A stretch of 64,000 nucleotides of DNA. It comes from an uncultured Clostridia bacterium (lineage in GTDB: Bacteria > Bacillota > Clostridia > TANB77 > CAG-508). The notes beneath the pieces are model-generated. The model was given only the letters and a program-made list of their open reading frames with translations. It did not search any database and was not told the origin of the DNA. The stretch's first letter is position 1, and every line of letters starts with the position of its first letter. Where the stretch lies: positions 124,001 to 188,000 of the forward strand of contig CAKOYU010000001.1 of NCBI GenBank assembly GCA_934130975.1. Direction: 5' to 3'. The translations under genes were made by a program, and so were the position numbers. This document shows positions 16,130-25,265 of the stretch, piece after piece.

Positions 16130-18502
16130 TTATATATTTTTGTTAATAGTTTTTCTTAAGTATATATAACTTGCTATTAATGATACAAATACCATAAGTA
16201 TAATTACACCAATTACTTGTAACATATGATCTTGTGTAAATGTAAAGAATGTTTCTGGCTCTAAAGATTTTATATTACTAGAAGCAGGTGCCATTTTTGA
16301 AAGTTCATTTAAATTTAAATCTTCAATCATGTGTGGCAAAGCATTAAGATTAGCACTTGTTCCTAAACCTTCTACAGTCCACCTACATAGAACAAAATTA
16401 GAAATAAATTTGGTTACACCTTCTAATTTGAATAGCATCCCAGAGAACAATAGATGTGGGACAAGTATTAGTGGAAGTATTATCATTGCAATATTTGCAT
16501 TTTTTACAATTGATGATATTAGTAATCCAGTTGTTGCTGATGCTAATATTGATAAGAAGCATATAAGTTGAACATCCCAGAATGAACCTATTAATATACT
16601 ATAAGGAGATTTTCCAGCAATACTTTGAAAAATAAATACTAATAAGAATGATTGTATAAATGCAAGAATACCTTGTACTATAAATTTTGACAATAGATAT
16701 GCTGAAAGCTTCAAATCTGCCATATATTCTTTTTGCAGAATTACTTTTTCTTTACATATTTCTTGTACTGAGTTCAAAAGTCCAAGCCAAATTGATGCAC
16801 ATCCCAATGAAAATAGAATTGCTTTTGTATCTTCATTGCTGATATATAGTTTATTATTTGTAACTAATGAAAGTAAAATTGCTACAATTGGAGCTTGTGC
16901 AAATAATATAAACAATTGCTGTACATCGTTTGATATAAGTTTTACATATCTTCTAATTAATATCATTAATTGTTTTATAAAAGATTTTTTCTTGTTTTCA
17001 ATATTATTACTTTTTCCTTCAGGTACAGTTTTGGGTTCAATTTTTTCTCTAGTGCTTTCAAATTTATTTTGCCAGTAGTTTCTATCTTCACTTATTAAAG
17101 TATAAATATCTACGAAATCATCAACTCCGAAGAATTGTAATGCTTCTTGAGGAGATCCATAGAAACATAAATGCCCACCATCTCCAAAGAATGCTACTTT
17201 ATCACATAAATGAAGGTTAAGCGTGTTATGAGTAACTAGTATAATAGTTTTTCCCATCTGAGACATTTCTCTTAAAGTTTTCATTATACTTCTTTCAGTG
17301 CCAGGGTCAAGACCACTAGTTGGTTCATCTAAGAAAAATAAATTTGGATCTGCTAAAAGCTCAACAGCAATACTAGCTCTTTTTCTTTGTCCACCACTTA
17401 ATTGTCTTATATATGAATTTTCAAAATCAGATAAGCTAACGATGTCTAAAACTTCTTTTATTCTTTGATTACGTTCCTTAATAGATGTATTATCAGGCAT
17501 TCTTAATTTTGCTGCATATTGTAGGGTGTCATGTAGTGTTAAATTAGAAAATACAATATCATCTTGTGGTACATAGCCTATATTATATTTTAGATTTTCA
17601 TAATTATCATATAAATTCTCGCCATTTAATAAAACAGTTCCTGATGTTGGTGGTGTTACACCACTTATACATTTCATGAATGTTGACTTACCTGCACCAG
17701 AGCCACCCACTAATGCGACAAATTCAGATGGCTTAATGCTCATACTAACATGTGAAGAGATTTCTCGTGTTTTAAATTTGATTTTTACCTTTTTTACTAT
17801 ATCTATTGCATCTAATTGAATTCCTTTTTCGAAAATTTGATATAATAATTTGTTTTCATATAATATTAATTTAGTATTACCAATAAAAATTACATCTAAA
17901 TTATTTAATGTAGCTTGCTGAGATGGTGGAACCATCTGTCCATTTATATAAATTCCATTTAAACTACCTTCATCTGAAATTGTTGTTTTATTTAAGATAC
18001 GATGTATTGTGGCATGATGTTTGGCAATTCCTGCTGGAGATAAAACAATGTTACATGTTCCACTACTACCGATTGAAATATTTCCAGGTGTTAAAGTATA
18101 AGAATCCCATTCGTCTAGATTTTTATTAATTGACATAATCATAACGATTCCTTTTTGTGAAGCTTTATCAATGATTTTTACGAAGCTTCCTTCTGATAAA
18201 TAGACATCGTCAATTATTTGGTTACCATTTCCTATCATTGGTACTTGTAAACTGTCATTTGATATTAATACACCATATTCTGTTATTTCAAGATATCCTT
18301 GGTGATCATCAACGGAATTTGAAGATATTGCAATATCATTGTTAAAAGAACTACCGAAAGATATTTTGTTTTTGCCAAATGTAGATAAATTTATTGTTTG
18401 TAGACCTGCATCATCTAAGATTGTTAAAAAATAGTTCTCGCCATTTTGGGCGACATGTCTTAAATGTACAAAGTCATCTAATTCTCGATTTTCTTTTTTC
18501 AT
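16130..18502 (-). CDS. ABC transporter with two FHA domains (ABCG-like)
   Basis: A 790-residue fusion with N-terminal FHA-like domain (about 25-115), a second clearer FHA domain (about 136-218; GSSGTCNI, HHATI, DEGSLNGIYING), an ABC ATPase (Walker A GGSGAGKST 266-274, signature LSGGQ 368-372, Walker B LFFLDE 388-393) and a C-terminal ABC2 membrane domain with about six helices. FHA domains bind phosphothreonine, so transport is probably controlled by Ser/Thr kinase signalling, as described for mycobacterial Rv1747. Start at 18502 behind GGAAGAG; an upstream in-frame ATG at 18553 lacks such a site. Substrate unknown. Monocistronic, and divergent from murF. Confidence 0.88.
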   Translation of the reverse strand: MKKENRELDDFVHLRHVAQNGENYFLTILDDAGLQTINLSTFGKNKISFGSSFNNDIAISSNSVDDHQGYLEITEYGVLISNDSLQVPMIGNGNQIIDDVYLSEGSFVKIIDKASQKGIVMIMSINKNLDEWDSYTLTPGNISIGSSGTCNIVLSPAGIAKHHATIHRILNKTTISDEGSLNGIYINGQMVPPSQQATLNNLDVIFIGNTKLILYENKLLYQIFEKGIQLDAIDIVKKVKIKFKTREISSHVSMSIKPSEFVALVGGSGAGKSTFMKCISGVTPPTSGTVLLNGENLYDNYENLKYNIGYVPQDDIVFSNLTLHDTLQYAAKLRMPDNTSIKERNQRIKEVLDIVSLSDFENSYIRQLSGGQRKRASIAVELLADPNLFFLDEPTSGLDPGTERSIMKTLREMSQMGKTIILVTHNTLNLHLCDKVAFFGDGGHLCFYGSPQEALQFFGVDDFVDIYTLISEDRNYWQNKFESTREKIEPKTVPEGKSNNIENKKKSFIKQLMILIRRYVKLISNDVQQLFILFAQAPIVAILLSLVTNNKLYISNEDTKAILFSLGCASIWLGLLNSVQEICKEKVILQKEYMADLKLSAYLLSKFIVQGILAFIQSFLLVFIFQSIAGKSPYSILIGSFWDVQLICFLSILASATTGLLISSIVKNANIAMIILPLILVPHLLFSGMLFKLEGVTKFISNFVLCRWTVEGLGTSANLNALPHMIEDLNLNELSKMAPASSNIKSLEPETFFTFTQDHMLQVIGVIILMVFVSLIASYIYLRKTINKNI

Positions 18503-18561
18503 AATCTCTTCCTTTCTATTTGGTATTTTAATATAAAAAAATATACAAGTCAATAAAATGA

Positions 18562-18590
18562 TTGCAAAAATTCTTTAATTGGAATATAAT
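18562..18590 (+). promoter_or_regulatory. murF promoter
   Basis: TTGCAA (18562-18567), 17 bp, TATAAT (18585-18590); TAGGAGG follows just before the start at 18613. Confidence 0.8.
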
Positions 18591-18612
18591 ATGTTACACG
18601 TAGGAGGTTGTA

Positions 18613-19980
18613 ATGAAGATAAAGAATATATTAAAAGTAACAAATGGGAAAATGTTGATTGGTGATGAGAATTTAGTTTGTGATAGTTTTTCTAAAGATA
18701 CAAGAACTATTCAAAATGGTGATATATATATAGGTATAAAAGGTGAAAATTTTGACGGAAATAAATTTTGGAAGCAAGCATTAGATAATGGGGCAGAAGG
18801 AGTAATAATTCAAGATGTTGAAGTTTCAACAGAAGAGCTAGAAGCTTATAAAGATAAAACAGTTATTAAAGTTGAAGATACTTTAAAAGCTTTATATGAA
18901 ATTGCAAAATATAAAAGAAGTTTATATGATATTCCAGTTGTAGCAATTACAGGAAGTGTAGGAAAAACTAGTACTAAAGATATAATTGCAAGTGTTGTAA
19001 GTACACAATATAAGACATTAAAAACAGAGGGTAATAATAATAACAACATTGGTTTACCATTAACTATATTGAAATTAAAAGATCATGAAGCATTAGTGGT
19101 TGAAATGGGAATGAATCATTTTGGAGAAATAAGCTTATTAACTGATATTGCAAAGCCAACATTAGCAGTTATCACAAATATTGGAACATCACATATAGGA
19201 AATTTAGGTTCAAGAGAAAATATATTAAAAGCCAAATTAGAAATATTAGAAGGTATGAAAATACCAAAAATAATAATTAATAATGATAATGATTTATTAC
19301 ATGATTGGTATAAAGAGAATTCAGAAAAATTAGAAATACATACATTCGGAATAGAAAGTAATAGTGAAGTAATGGGCAAAGATATAAAGATGCAAGAAGA
19401 AAGCAGTGAATTTACAGCCGTAACTGATTCAAAAGAAACAAATATAAAAGTGCCTGTCGGTGGTGAACATTTTGTGTATAATGCTTTATGTGCGATGACA
19501 GTAGGAAAAGTTTTAAATATACCTGTAGACAAAATTCAATATGGAATTGAAAGTTTTGAACTAACTAAAAAAAGAATGGATATTAAAAAATTAGAAAATG
19601 GTGCGATTATTATAAATGATGCATATAATGCAAGTTTTGAATCAATGAAAGTTAGCTTAGAATTTCTTGCTAATCATACGGGAGAAAGAAAAATTGCAGT
19701 ATTAGGAGATATGTTTGAACTTGGTGAATATTCAGAAGAACTTCACAGAAAAGTAGGCAAGGAGGTTGTTAAGAATAATATAGATATGTTAATTTGTGCT
19801 GGAGAAAATGCCAAATATATAATAGAAGAAGCTAAGAAAAATAGTAAAATAGAAACATATTTTATGCACAATAATGAAGAAATTGTGGAAAAGTTATCTC
19901 AAGAATTAAGAAATGGAGATATTGTTTTAGTAAAAGCTTCAAATGGAATGAAATTTTTTGAAATTTGTCAAAAAGTGTAG
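18613..19980 (+). CDS. murF: UDP-MurNAc-tripeptide:D-Ala-D-Ala ligase
   Basis: A 455-residue Mur ligase that adds D-Ala-D-Ala to the UDP-MurNAc tripeptide, the last cytoplasmic step of the peptidoglycan precursor. The N-terminal domain (DSFSKDTRTIQNGDIYIGIKG) binds the UDP part. The ATP loop GSVGKTS is at 114-120, followed by EGNNNNNIGLPLT and VVEMGMNHFGEI of MurF, and the C-terminal domain has NDAYNASFESM and LGDMFELGEYS. Length is normal. It stands alone here, not in a division and wall cluster; the next gene is a J-domain protein. An inverted repeat with a T-run follows the stop. Confidence 0.94.
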   Translation: MKIKNILKVTNGKMLIGDENLVCDSFSKDTRTIQNGDIYIGIKGENFDGNKFWKQALDNGAEGVIIQDVEVSTEELEAYKDKTVIKVEDTLKALYEIAKYKRSLYDIPVVAITGSVGKTSTKDIIASVVSTQYKTLKTEGNNNNNIGLPLTILKLKDHEALVVEMGMNHFGEISLLTDIAKPTLAVITNIGTSHIGNLGSRENILKAKLEILEGMKIPKIIINNDNDLLHDWYKENSEKLEIHTFGIESNSEVMGKDIKMQEESSEFTAVTDSKETNIKVPVGGEHFVYNALCAMTVGKVLNIPVDKIQYGIESFELTKKRMDIKKLENGAIIINDAYNASFESMKVSLEFLANHTGERKIAVLGDMFELGEYSEELHRKVGKEVVKNNIDMLICAGENAKYIIEEAKKNSKIETYFMHNNEEIVEKLSQELRNGDIVLVKASNGMKFFEICQKV

Positions 19981-19994
19981 ATTTTTTTACCGAA

Positions 19995-20019
19995 AATTGG
20001 TATAATGCAAATACCAATT
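19995..20019 (+). terminator. Inverted repeat after murF
   Basis: AATTGGTAT (19995-20003) and ATACCAATT (20011-20019) are perfect complements around AATGCAA, followed by ATTTTTGGG. It can work as a terminator; the repeat also contains TATAAT, so a role as operator for the next gene is possible. Confidence 0.6.
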
Positions 20020-20038
20020 ATTTTTGGGAGGACGTCAA

Positions 20039-20926
20039 ATGAAAATTAAGGATTATTACAAAATATTAGAATTAGAAAATAACAAAGTAACAATAGAACA
20101 AATAAAATCAGCATATAGAAAACAAGCCAAAAAATATCATCCAGATGTAAATGTAGGAAATAAAATTGCAGAAGAAAGAATAAAGGATATAAATGAGGCA
20201 TATAGAGTATTATCAAATCCTTCATCAAAAAGAAAATATGATAGAACATGGAATTATAATATAGGGTATAAACAAAAAAAGGCAAAACAGAAATCTTCAG
20301 GAGAAGTAGCTAGTGAATTTTTTGGAATGTTTTTCGGAAATAACGAAATAAAAGAAGAAATAGCACAAAGTCAAATTCCACCTGTTAAAGGAGAGAATAT
20401 AGAAACAGAGATAAACATAGCTATAGAAGATGGTTTTTATGGTACAGAAAAGAAAGTGGTACTAAATAATTTAGAAGGAAAACCTAAAACTATAGAAGTC
20501 AAGATACCAAAAGGAATCCAAAATGGACAAACAATTCGATTAATAGGACAAGGTAAAGCAGGAAAAAATGGCGGAAAAAATGGAGATTTATACATAAAAA
20601 TAAATATAGAAGATGGAAAAAAATACAAATTGAGTGGCAATGATTTATATACAGTAGTTCCTATTTCACCATGGGAAGCGGCTTTAGGTGCTAAAGCTAA
20701 AGTAAATTCTATAGATGATTCTAAAACAGCAATTTTTATACCAAGTGGAGTACAATCAGGAGAAGTAATAGAAATTCCTCAAAAAGGATATGTAACGGCA
20801 GATGGACAAAGAGGAAATTTAATAGTACAAATAAAAATTGTAGTTCCTGAGAAATTGACTAAGGAAGAAACAGAAATGTTTAAAAAATTAAAAGAAATAT
20901 CAAAATTTAATCCTAGAAGAGTTTAA
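20039..20926 (+). CDS. CbpA/DnaJ-like J-domain protein without zinc finger
   Basis: A 295-residue co-chaperone of type II layout. The J domain (1-70) holds HPD at 34-36, which stimulates DnaK ATPase. A linker then leads to the two C-terminal peptide-binding domains, with VKIPKGIQNGQTIRLIGQGK and FIPSGVQSGEVIEIPQKGY. The cysteine-rich zinc domain of DnaJ is missing, as in CbpA. ATG 20039 follows GGGAGG. There is no dnaK or grpE nearby, so this is probably an accessory J protein, not the main DnaJ. Confidence 0.87.
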   Translation: MKIKDYYKILELENNKVTIEQIKSAYRKQAKKYHPDVNVGNKIAEERIKDINEAYRVLSNPSSKRKYDRTWNYNIGYKQKKAKQKSSGEVASEFFGMFFGNNEIKEEIAQSQIPPVKGENIETEINIAIEDGFYGTEKKVVLNNLEGKPKTIEVKIPKGIQNGQTIRLIGQGKAGKNGGKNGDLYIKINIEDGKKYKLSGNDLYTVVPISPWEAALGAKAKVNSIDDSKTAIFIPSGVQSGEVIEIPQKGYVTADGQRGNLIVQIKIVVPEKLTKEETEMFKKLKEISKFNPRRV

Positions 20927-20971
20927 AACTTATAAGAAATCGCTCAAAACCTTGAAAAAACAGCATAGGTA

Positions 20972-21000
20972 TTGACATAATGATAAAAATCTGGTATAAT
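20972..21000 (+). promoter_or_regulatory. Strong promoter of the coupling-protein operon
   Basis: TTGACA (20972-20977), 17 bp, TATAAT (20995-21000) with an extended TGG before it. The leader to 21069 can form two small hairpins: CTTATG...CATAAG (about 21003-21026) and CTATG...CATAG (about 21032-21050). Confidence 0.82.
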
Positions 21001-21068
21001 TACTTATGTGAGTTCGTAAACATAAGATAAGCTATGGATTAAATCATAGAAATGAGGTGTAAGTAAAA

Positions 21069-21596
21069 ATGGAGATGTTACCAGGAAAACATTTTAGTAT
21101 AACAGATCCAAAGGGAGTAAATACAGTAATTTATCAAGTAAATAAAACAAATAAGGAATTTTTAGGAGATTATCCCAAATATACTGTCGAAAGATTAGAC
21201 TTCACAGAAGAAATTAGAGGAGAAGCTCGTAGAAAAACCTTTTATGTTGACGAGCCACAACCAAATGGAAATCAATTAGTTATTTTATCATTCGGAAAAG
21301 AAAGTGTTGTAATAAACTCAGGAATACTAATTGATGATGAGGTTAGGATATCAAAAACACCAACACCGTTTAAGTTTAATACATTATATTCAGAAGAAGA
21401 ACAGGAATTTAAAGAATTTAACTATACACCAAATATGAAAAGAGACATTTGTGTTATAGATCCTGAAACTACAGAAGAATTAAGACCTAGACTTTATTTT
21501 GATGAAAAAGAAAATAAAGTAAGGGGAAGATGCAAATTAAAACCATACAAATCTTATTTCGCATTCGAAGTAAGAGAGGATGATGGAAAAGTTTAA
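21069..21596 (+). CDS. Unknown protein in the VirD4-like operon (175 aa)
   Basis: I do not recognise this soluble 175-residue protein. It has no signal peptide or membrane helix. The composition is charged and strand-rich, with two halves: a first part around RLDFTEEIRGEARRKTFYVDEP and a second part with PTPFKFNTLYSEEEQEFKEF and PRLYFDEKENKVRGRCKLKPY. It begins the operon that continues with an 89-residue protein and the VirD4/TraG-like ATPase, all closely spaced and with good ribosome binding sites. This suggests a partner or substrate adaptor of that ATPase, which is inference from position only. Confidence 0.6.
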   Translation: MEMLPGKHFSITDPKGVNTVIYQVNKTNKEFLGDYPKYTVERLDFTEEIRGEARRKTFYVDEPQPNGNQLVILSFGKESVVINSGILIDDEVRISKTPTPFKFNTLYSEEEQEFKEFNYTPNMKRDICVIDPETTEELRPRLYFDEKENKVRGRCKLKPYKSYFAFEVREDDGKV

Positions 21597-21611
21597 GGAG
21601 GTCAATTTACT

Positions 21612-21881
21612 ATGGCAAATAGCACAGTAAATGGAAAAAAAATAGGAAAGGCTGCAGGTAAAGACGATAAAATAAAATTAACATATAGTCTTTGTGGAAA
21701 AAGAAGTAAAGAGCAGGAAATGGATACAAAGATAAATGAAAAGAAACCTACAATATCTATAATAGAATCATTAAGAAATGAAGGACAAATCGTTTCAGAA
21801 ACAAGTGAGTATGTTTCAATAAAAGCGTATCCAGGAACAAATCCAAATAAAGAGAAACAAACTGAAGATTTAACACACTAG
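21612..21881 (+). CDS. Unknown small protein in the VirD4-like operon (89 aa)
   Basis: An 89-residue protein, polar and Lys-rich, without membrane segment or known motif. It starts at ATG 21612 behind AAGGAGG, 16 bases after the previous gene, and ends 35 bases before the coupling ATPase. The composition suggests a largely disordered or nucleic-acid-binding protein, but nothing is diagnostic. A real gene is supported by its ribosome binding site, operon position and codon use like its neighbours. Confidence 0.6.
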   Translation: MANSTVNGKKIGKAAGKDDKIKLTYSLCGKRSKEQEMDTKINEKKPTISIIESLRNEGQIVSETSEYVSIKAYPGTNPNKEKQTEDLTH

Positions 21882-21915
21882 AATAATTGTAACCAAAGAG
21901 AAGGTGATTTAACTT

Positions 21916-23961
21916 ATGAACTATAAAGTAGAAGGAGCAATAAGAAAAAATAAGAAATATTTTATACTATTCGGAATACTATGGCTATTTATAGCCATAG
22001 TATTAATTGTGCCATTAGTTACAGCATATAATATACCAGCTCCAGAAGGAAATACATTTGGACCGATGGAAGTGTTTGTAAATGCAATGAAAAATCCATT
22101 TAAAGCATTAGCAACACTTGGTGAAAATGGATATATGGGAGCATATTTTAAAAGCTTAGTAGTATTTTCAATAATTTTTGCAATATTTTTTATAGTAGGA
22201 GTTGCAAGGTCAGCACCTAAAAATGAATATACAGATTTTGAACATGGTTCAAGTGATTGGAGCAAGAATGGAGAGCAATACACGGTATTAAGCAATAAAA
22301 AAGGTATAATTTTAGCAGAAAATAACTATTTACCAGTTGATAAAAGAGGAAATGTCAATGTATTAGTAGTCGGAGGTTCAGGTTCAGGTAAATCTGCATC
22401 ATATTCAATACCAAATGCATATCAATTATTGGGATCTTATGTATTTACAGATCCTAAAGGAGAATTATATGATAGAACAGCAGGATATTTAAAATCAAAA
22501 GGATATGAAATTAAAGTATTAAATTTAGTAAGACCACAGTATAGTGATGGATATAATCCATTAATGCATATTTCATCAGAAATAGATGTAGATGTTATTG
22601 CAAATACGATTGTAAAAGGACAAAAAACTGGAGATGGAGGTTCAGATCCATTCTGGGATGATTCTGCAGAAATGTTATTAAAAGCATTAATATATTATTT
22701 AATGGCAACAAGACCAGAAGAAGAACAGAACTTAGCCAGTTGTGCAGAATTGGTAAGAGCTGCAAATGCAAAAGGTGGAAGCAATTTGCTTACGGAATTA
22801 ATAAGTAAACTTCCATATGATCATCCAGCAAGAATGAACTATAAATCAATTGAAATTGCACCAGAAAAAACATATAGTTCAATATTAAGTACATTACAAT
22901 CAAAACTAGGAAAGTTTGATTCTAAAGAAATTGCAGAATTAACATCAACAGATACAATAAATTTTGAAGATATAGGAAATAAAAAAACAGCAGTGTATGT
23001 AATTTCTTCTGATACACATACAGCATATGACTTTTTATTGACAATATTCTTCTCACAAATGATACAACAATTATATAATTATGCAGATGATAATGGAGGA
23101 GCTTTAAAAGTTCCAACATACTTTATATTAGATGAGTTTGCTAATATTGGTAAGATTCCTGATTTTGATAAAAAAATATCAACATCAAGAAGTAGAAAAA
23201 TTTCATTTAGTGTAATATTACAGAACTTAGATCAATTAGAAGCAGTATATGAAAAATCATATGAAACAATAATTGGTAACTGTGATACACATGTATTTTT
23301 AGGAAGTAACTCATATAAAACAGTTGAATATTTTTCAAAAGCATTAGGAGAAAAAACTATTGAAAGAGATAGTATTTCTATAAATAGAGACAGACAATAT
23401 TTTAAAACTGGTCAAAGTACATCAGACCAGGTAATGGCTAGAGCCCTAATGACACCAGATGAATTGAGAAGAATGGATAATGATTTATGTATAATTTTTG
23501 AAAAGGGTATTAAGCCAGTAAAGGCAAATAAATATTATTATTTTAAACATAAAAAAGTTGCTGATACTATGAGGAGATTAGAGATAAGTCATAATGATAT
23601 TGGTGAAATACAGAGAGGAAACTGGAGAAAGTTTAATCCATATAATCCTTGGGTAGAAGATAAAACAGAAAAAGAAGCTGAAAATTTAAAAGTAGAATCT
23701 TTAGATGATTTGTTTGATGATGAACCTAAAAAATCTGAAGATAAAAAGGAAAAGCTAGAAGTAACTATACCAACTGGTAATAAATCAGATGAGAAAAAAG
23801 ATACTGCAATAGGTTCTCTTGATGATATGTTTGCTGATGATATCGTTCAAGACAAACCAACAAACGAGAGTGTTCAAGAGCAGGATGATGAGGATACTTA
23901 TGATCTACAAAAAGAGCTTGAGGCTAAGTTTGATGAGTTGTTTGGGCCTATGGAGGATTAA
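21916..23961 (+). CDS. VirD4/TraG-like type IV coupling ATPase, without conjugation neighbours
   Basis: A 681-residue T4CP-family protein. Two N-terminal membrane helices (about 15-37 and 80-98) precede the ATPase: Walker A GGSGSGKS (153-160), FTDPKGELYDRT, Walker B with YFILDEFANIG, and SVILQNLDQLEAVY. Such proteins bring DNA-relaxase complexes to a mating channel. Here no relaxase, mating-pore ATPase or integrase is present within the window, and flanking genes are housekeeping. The C-terminal 100 residues are acidic with a repeated short motif (SLDDLFDDE, SLDDMFADD, then KFDELFGPMED). It could be a relic of an integrative element or a domesticated DNA/protein pump. Confidence 0.88.
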   Translation: MNYKVEGAIRKNKKYFILFGILWLFIAIVLIVPLVTAYNIPAPEGNTFGPMEVFVNAMKNPFKALATLGENGYMGAYFKSLVVFSIIFAIFFIVGVARSAPKNEYTDFEHGSSDWSKNGEQYTVLSNKKGIILAENNYLPVDKRGNVNVLVVGGSGSGKSASYSIPNAYQLLGSYVFTDPKGELYDRTAGYLKSKGYEIKVLNLVRPQYSDGYNPLMHISSEIDVDVIANTIVKGQKTGDGGSDPFWDDSAEMLLKALIYYLMATRPEEEQNLASCAELVRAANAKGGSNLLTELISKLPYDHPARMNYKSIEIAPEKTYSSILSTLQSKLGKFDSKEIAELTSTDTINFEDIGNKKTAVYVISSDTHTAYDFLLTIFFSQMIQQLYNYADDNGGALKVPTYFILDEFANIGKIPDFDKKISTSRSRKISFSVILQNLDQLEAVYEKSYETIIGNCDTHVFLGSNSYKTVEYFSKALGEKTIERDSISINRDRQYFKTGQSTSDQVMARALMTPDELRRMDNDLCIIFEKGIKPVKANKYYYFKHKKVADTMRRLEISHNDIGEIQRGNWRKFNPYNPWVEDKTEKEAENLKVESLDDLFDDEPKKSEDKKEKLEVTIPTGNKSDEKKDTAIGSLDDMFADDIVQDKPTNESVQEQDDEDTYDLQKELEAKFDELFGPMED

Positions 23962-23985
23962 ATAGATTAATATAAAATAATTAGT

Positions 23986-24018
23986 AAAGTGCATATAATA
24001 TGTTATATGTGCTTTTTT
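23986..24018 (+). terminator. Terminator after the coupling ATPase gene
   Basis: AAAGTGCATATAA pairs with TTATATGTGCTTT (two G-T pairs), followed by TTTTAT. Confidence 0.75.
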
Positions 24019-24152
24019 ATTTCTCAATAACTTTTTAAATAAAGAAAATGTTAGAATTATAAAACCGAAAAAATATTCGTAAAACTATTGCTAAAAAATT
24101 GAAAATAATATAAAATAGTATAGCAAGAAAAAAGAAAGGAATGAAATTAAAT

Positions 24153-25223
24153 ATGAAATTTGTACATATAGCAGATATGCATTTTGATTCTCCATTTACA
24201 ACATTATCAGATAAAGGTAATTTAGGAGAACAAAGAAGATTAGAGCAAAGAAAAATATTCAAAAAAGTAATAGAATATATAAAAGAAAATAAAATAGAAT
24301 ATTTATTTATTTCAGGTGATTTATATGAACATAATTATATAAGAAAATCAACAATAGAATATATAAATAATTTATTTAAAGAAATAGAAAATACAAAAAT
24401 ATTTATATCTCCAGGAAATCATGATCCAATATTAAAAAAATCATATTATAATAATTTTATATGGAATAAAAATGTACATATATTTAATTCAGAAATTAAA
24501 AAAATATCAACAGAAGAAGCGGATATATACGGATTTGGTTTTGATGATTTTTATTGTACAAATTCAGGAATAGAAAATTTAAATATAGAAAATCCAGAAA
24601 AATTAAATATATTAATAATACATGGAACACTAAATGGAGCAAATGTAGAAGAAATGCAATATAATTCTATGAGTTCTACAATGCTTGAAAGTAAAGGATT
24701 TGATTATGTAGCATTAGGGCATATTCATAAAAATAATTTTATTTCAAATGGAAAAATAATATATCCAGGTTCAACAATATCATTAGGATTTGATGAATTA
24801 GGTGAACATGGAATGGTAGTTGGAGAAATTACTAAAAATGAAAATAAATTAGAATTTATTAAATTAGATGAAACTGAATATGTAGAAATAGAAATAAATT
24901 GTACAGAAATAAATTCAATTGAAGAATTAATTGAAAAAATAAATGAAATAAAAATAGAAGAAAATAAATTATATAAAATAATATTAAATGGAAAAAGAAA
25001 TTTTGAAATAAATATATATAATTTATATAAATATGAATTAAATGAAAAAATAATAAAAATAAAAAATAAAACAAAACCAAATTATAATATTGAAGAAATT
25101 GCAAAGGAAAATTCTTTAAGAGGATTATTTGCAAAAGAAATATTAGAAGAAATAAAAAAAGAAAATTATAATAATGAAATTATAGAAAATGCATTAGAAA
25201 TTGGAATGGAAATATTAGAATAA
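24153..25223 (+). CDS. yhaO: YhaO/SbcD-like DNA repair exonuclease subunit
   Basis: A 356-residue calcineurin-type phosphoesterase. The Mre11/SbcD metal motifs are all present: FVHIADMHFDSPF (Asp8, His10), ISGDLYEH, SPGNHDP and IIHG plus ALGHIHK. The partner downstream is a YhaN-like ATPase, so the pair corresponds to Bacillus yhaO-yhaN, a variant of the SbcCD nuclease that acts on DNA ends or hairpins. ATG 24153 is used, because the ATG at 24141 touches the GAAAGGAA site. Like the next gene it is visibly richer in A and T than the neighbouring genes, with heavy AAT/AAA/ATA codon use. Confidence 0.85.
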   Translation: MKFVHIADMHFDSPFTTLSDKGNLGEQRRLEQRKIFKKVIEYIKENKIEYLFISGDLYEHNYIRKSTIEYINNLFKEIENTKIFISPGNHDPILKKSYYNNFIWNKNVHIFNSEIKKISTEEADIYGFGFDDFYCTNSGIENLNIENPEKLNILIIHGTLNGANVEEMQYNSMSSTMLESKGFDYVALGHIHKNNFISNGKIIYPGSTISLGFDELGEHGMVVGEITKNENKLEFIKLDETEYVEIEINCTEINSIEELIEKINEIKIEENKLYKIILNGKRNFEINIYNLYKYELNEKIIKIKNKTKPNYNIEEIAKENSLRGLFAKEILEEIKKENYNNEIIENALEIGMEILE

Positions 25224-25265
25224 ATATTAAATTAATTTTTGATATTTAATTTAGGAGGTATTTAT

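Noticed and set aside
16329..16571. Plus-strand frame inside the ABC transporter gene
   Set aside because: It is fully contained in a well-supported gene on the other strand and has no start signal.
21069..23961. Integrative conjugative element
   Set aside because: Only the coupling ATPase is present; no relaxase, channel ATPase, integrase or attachment site was found in the flanks.
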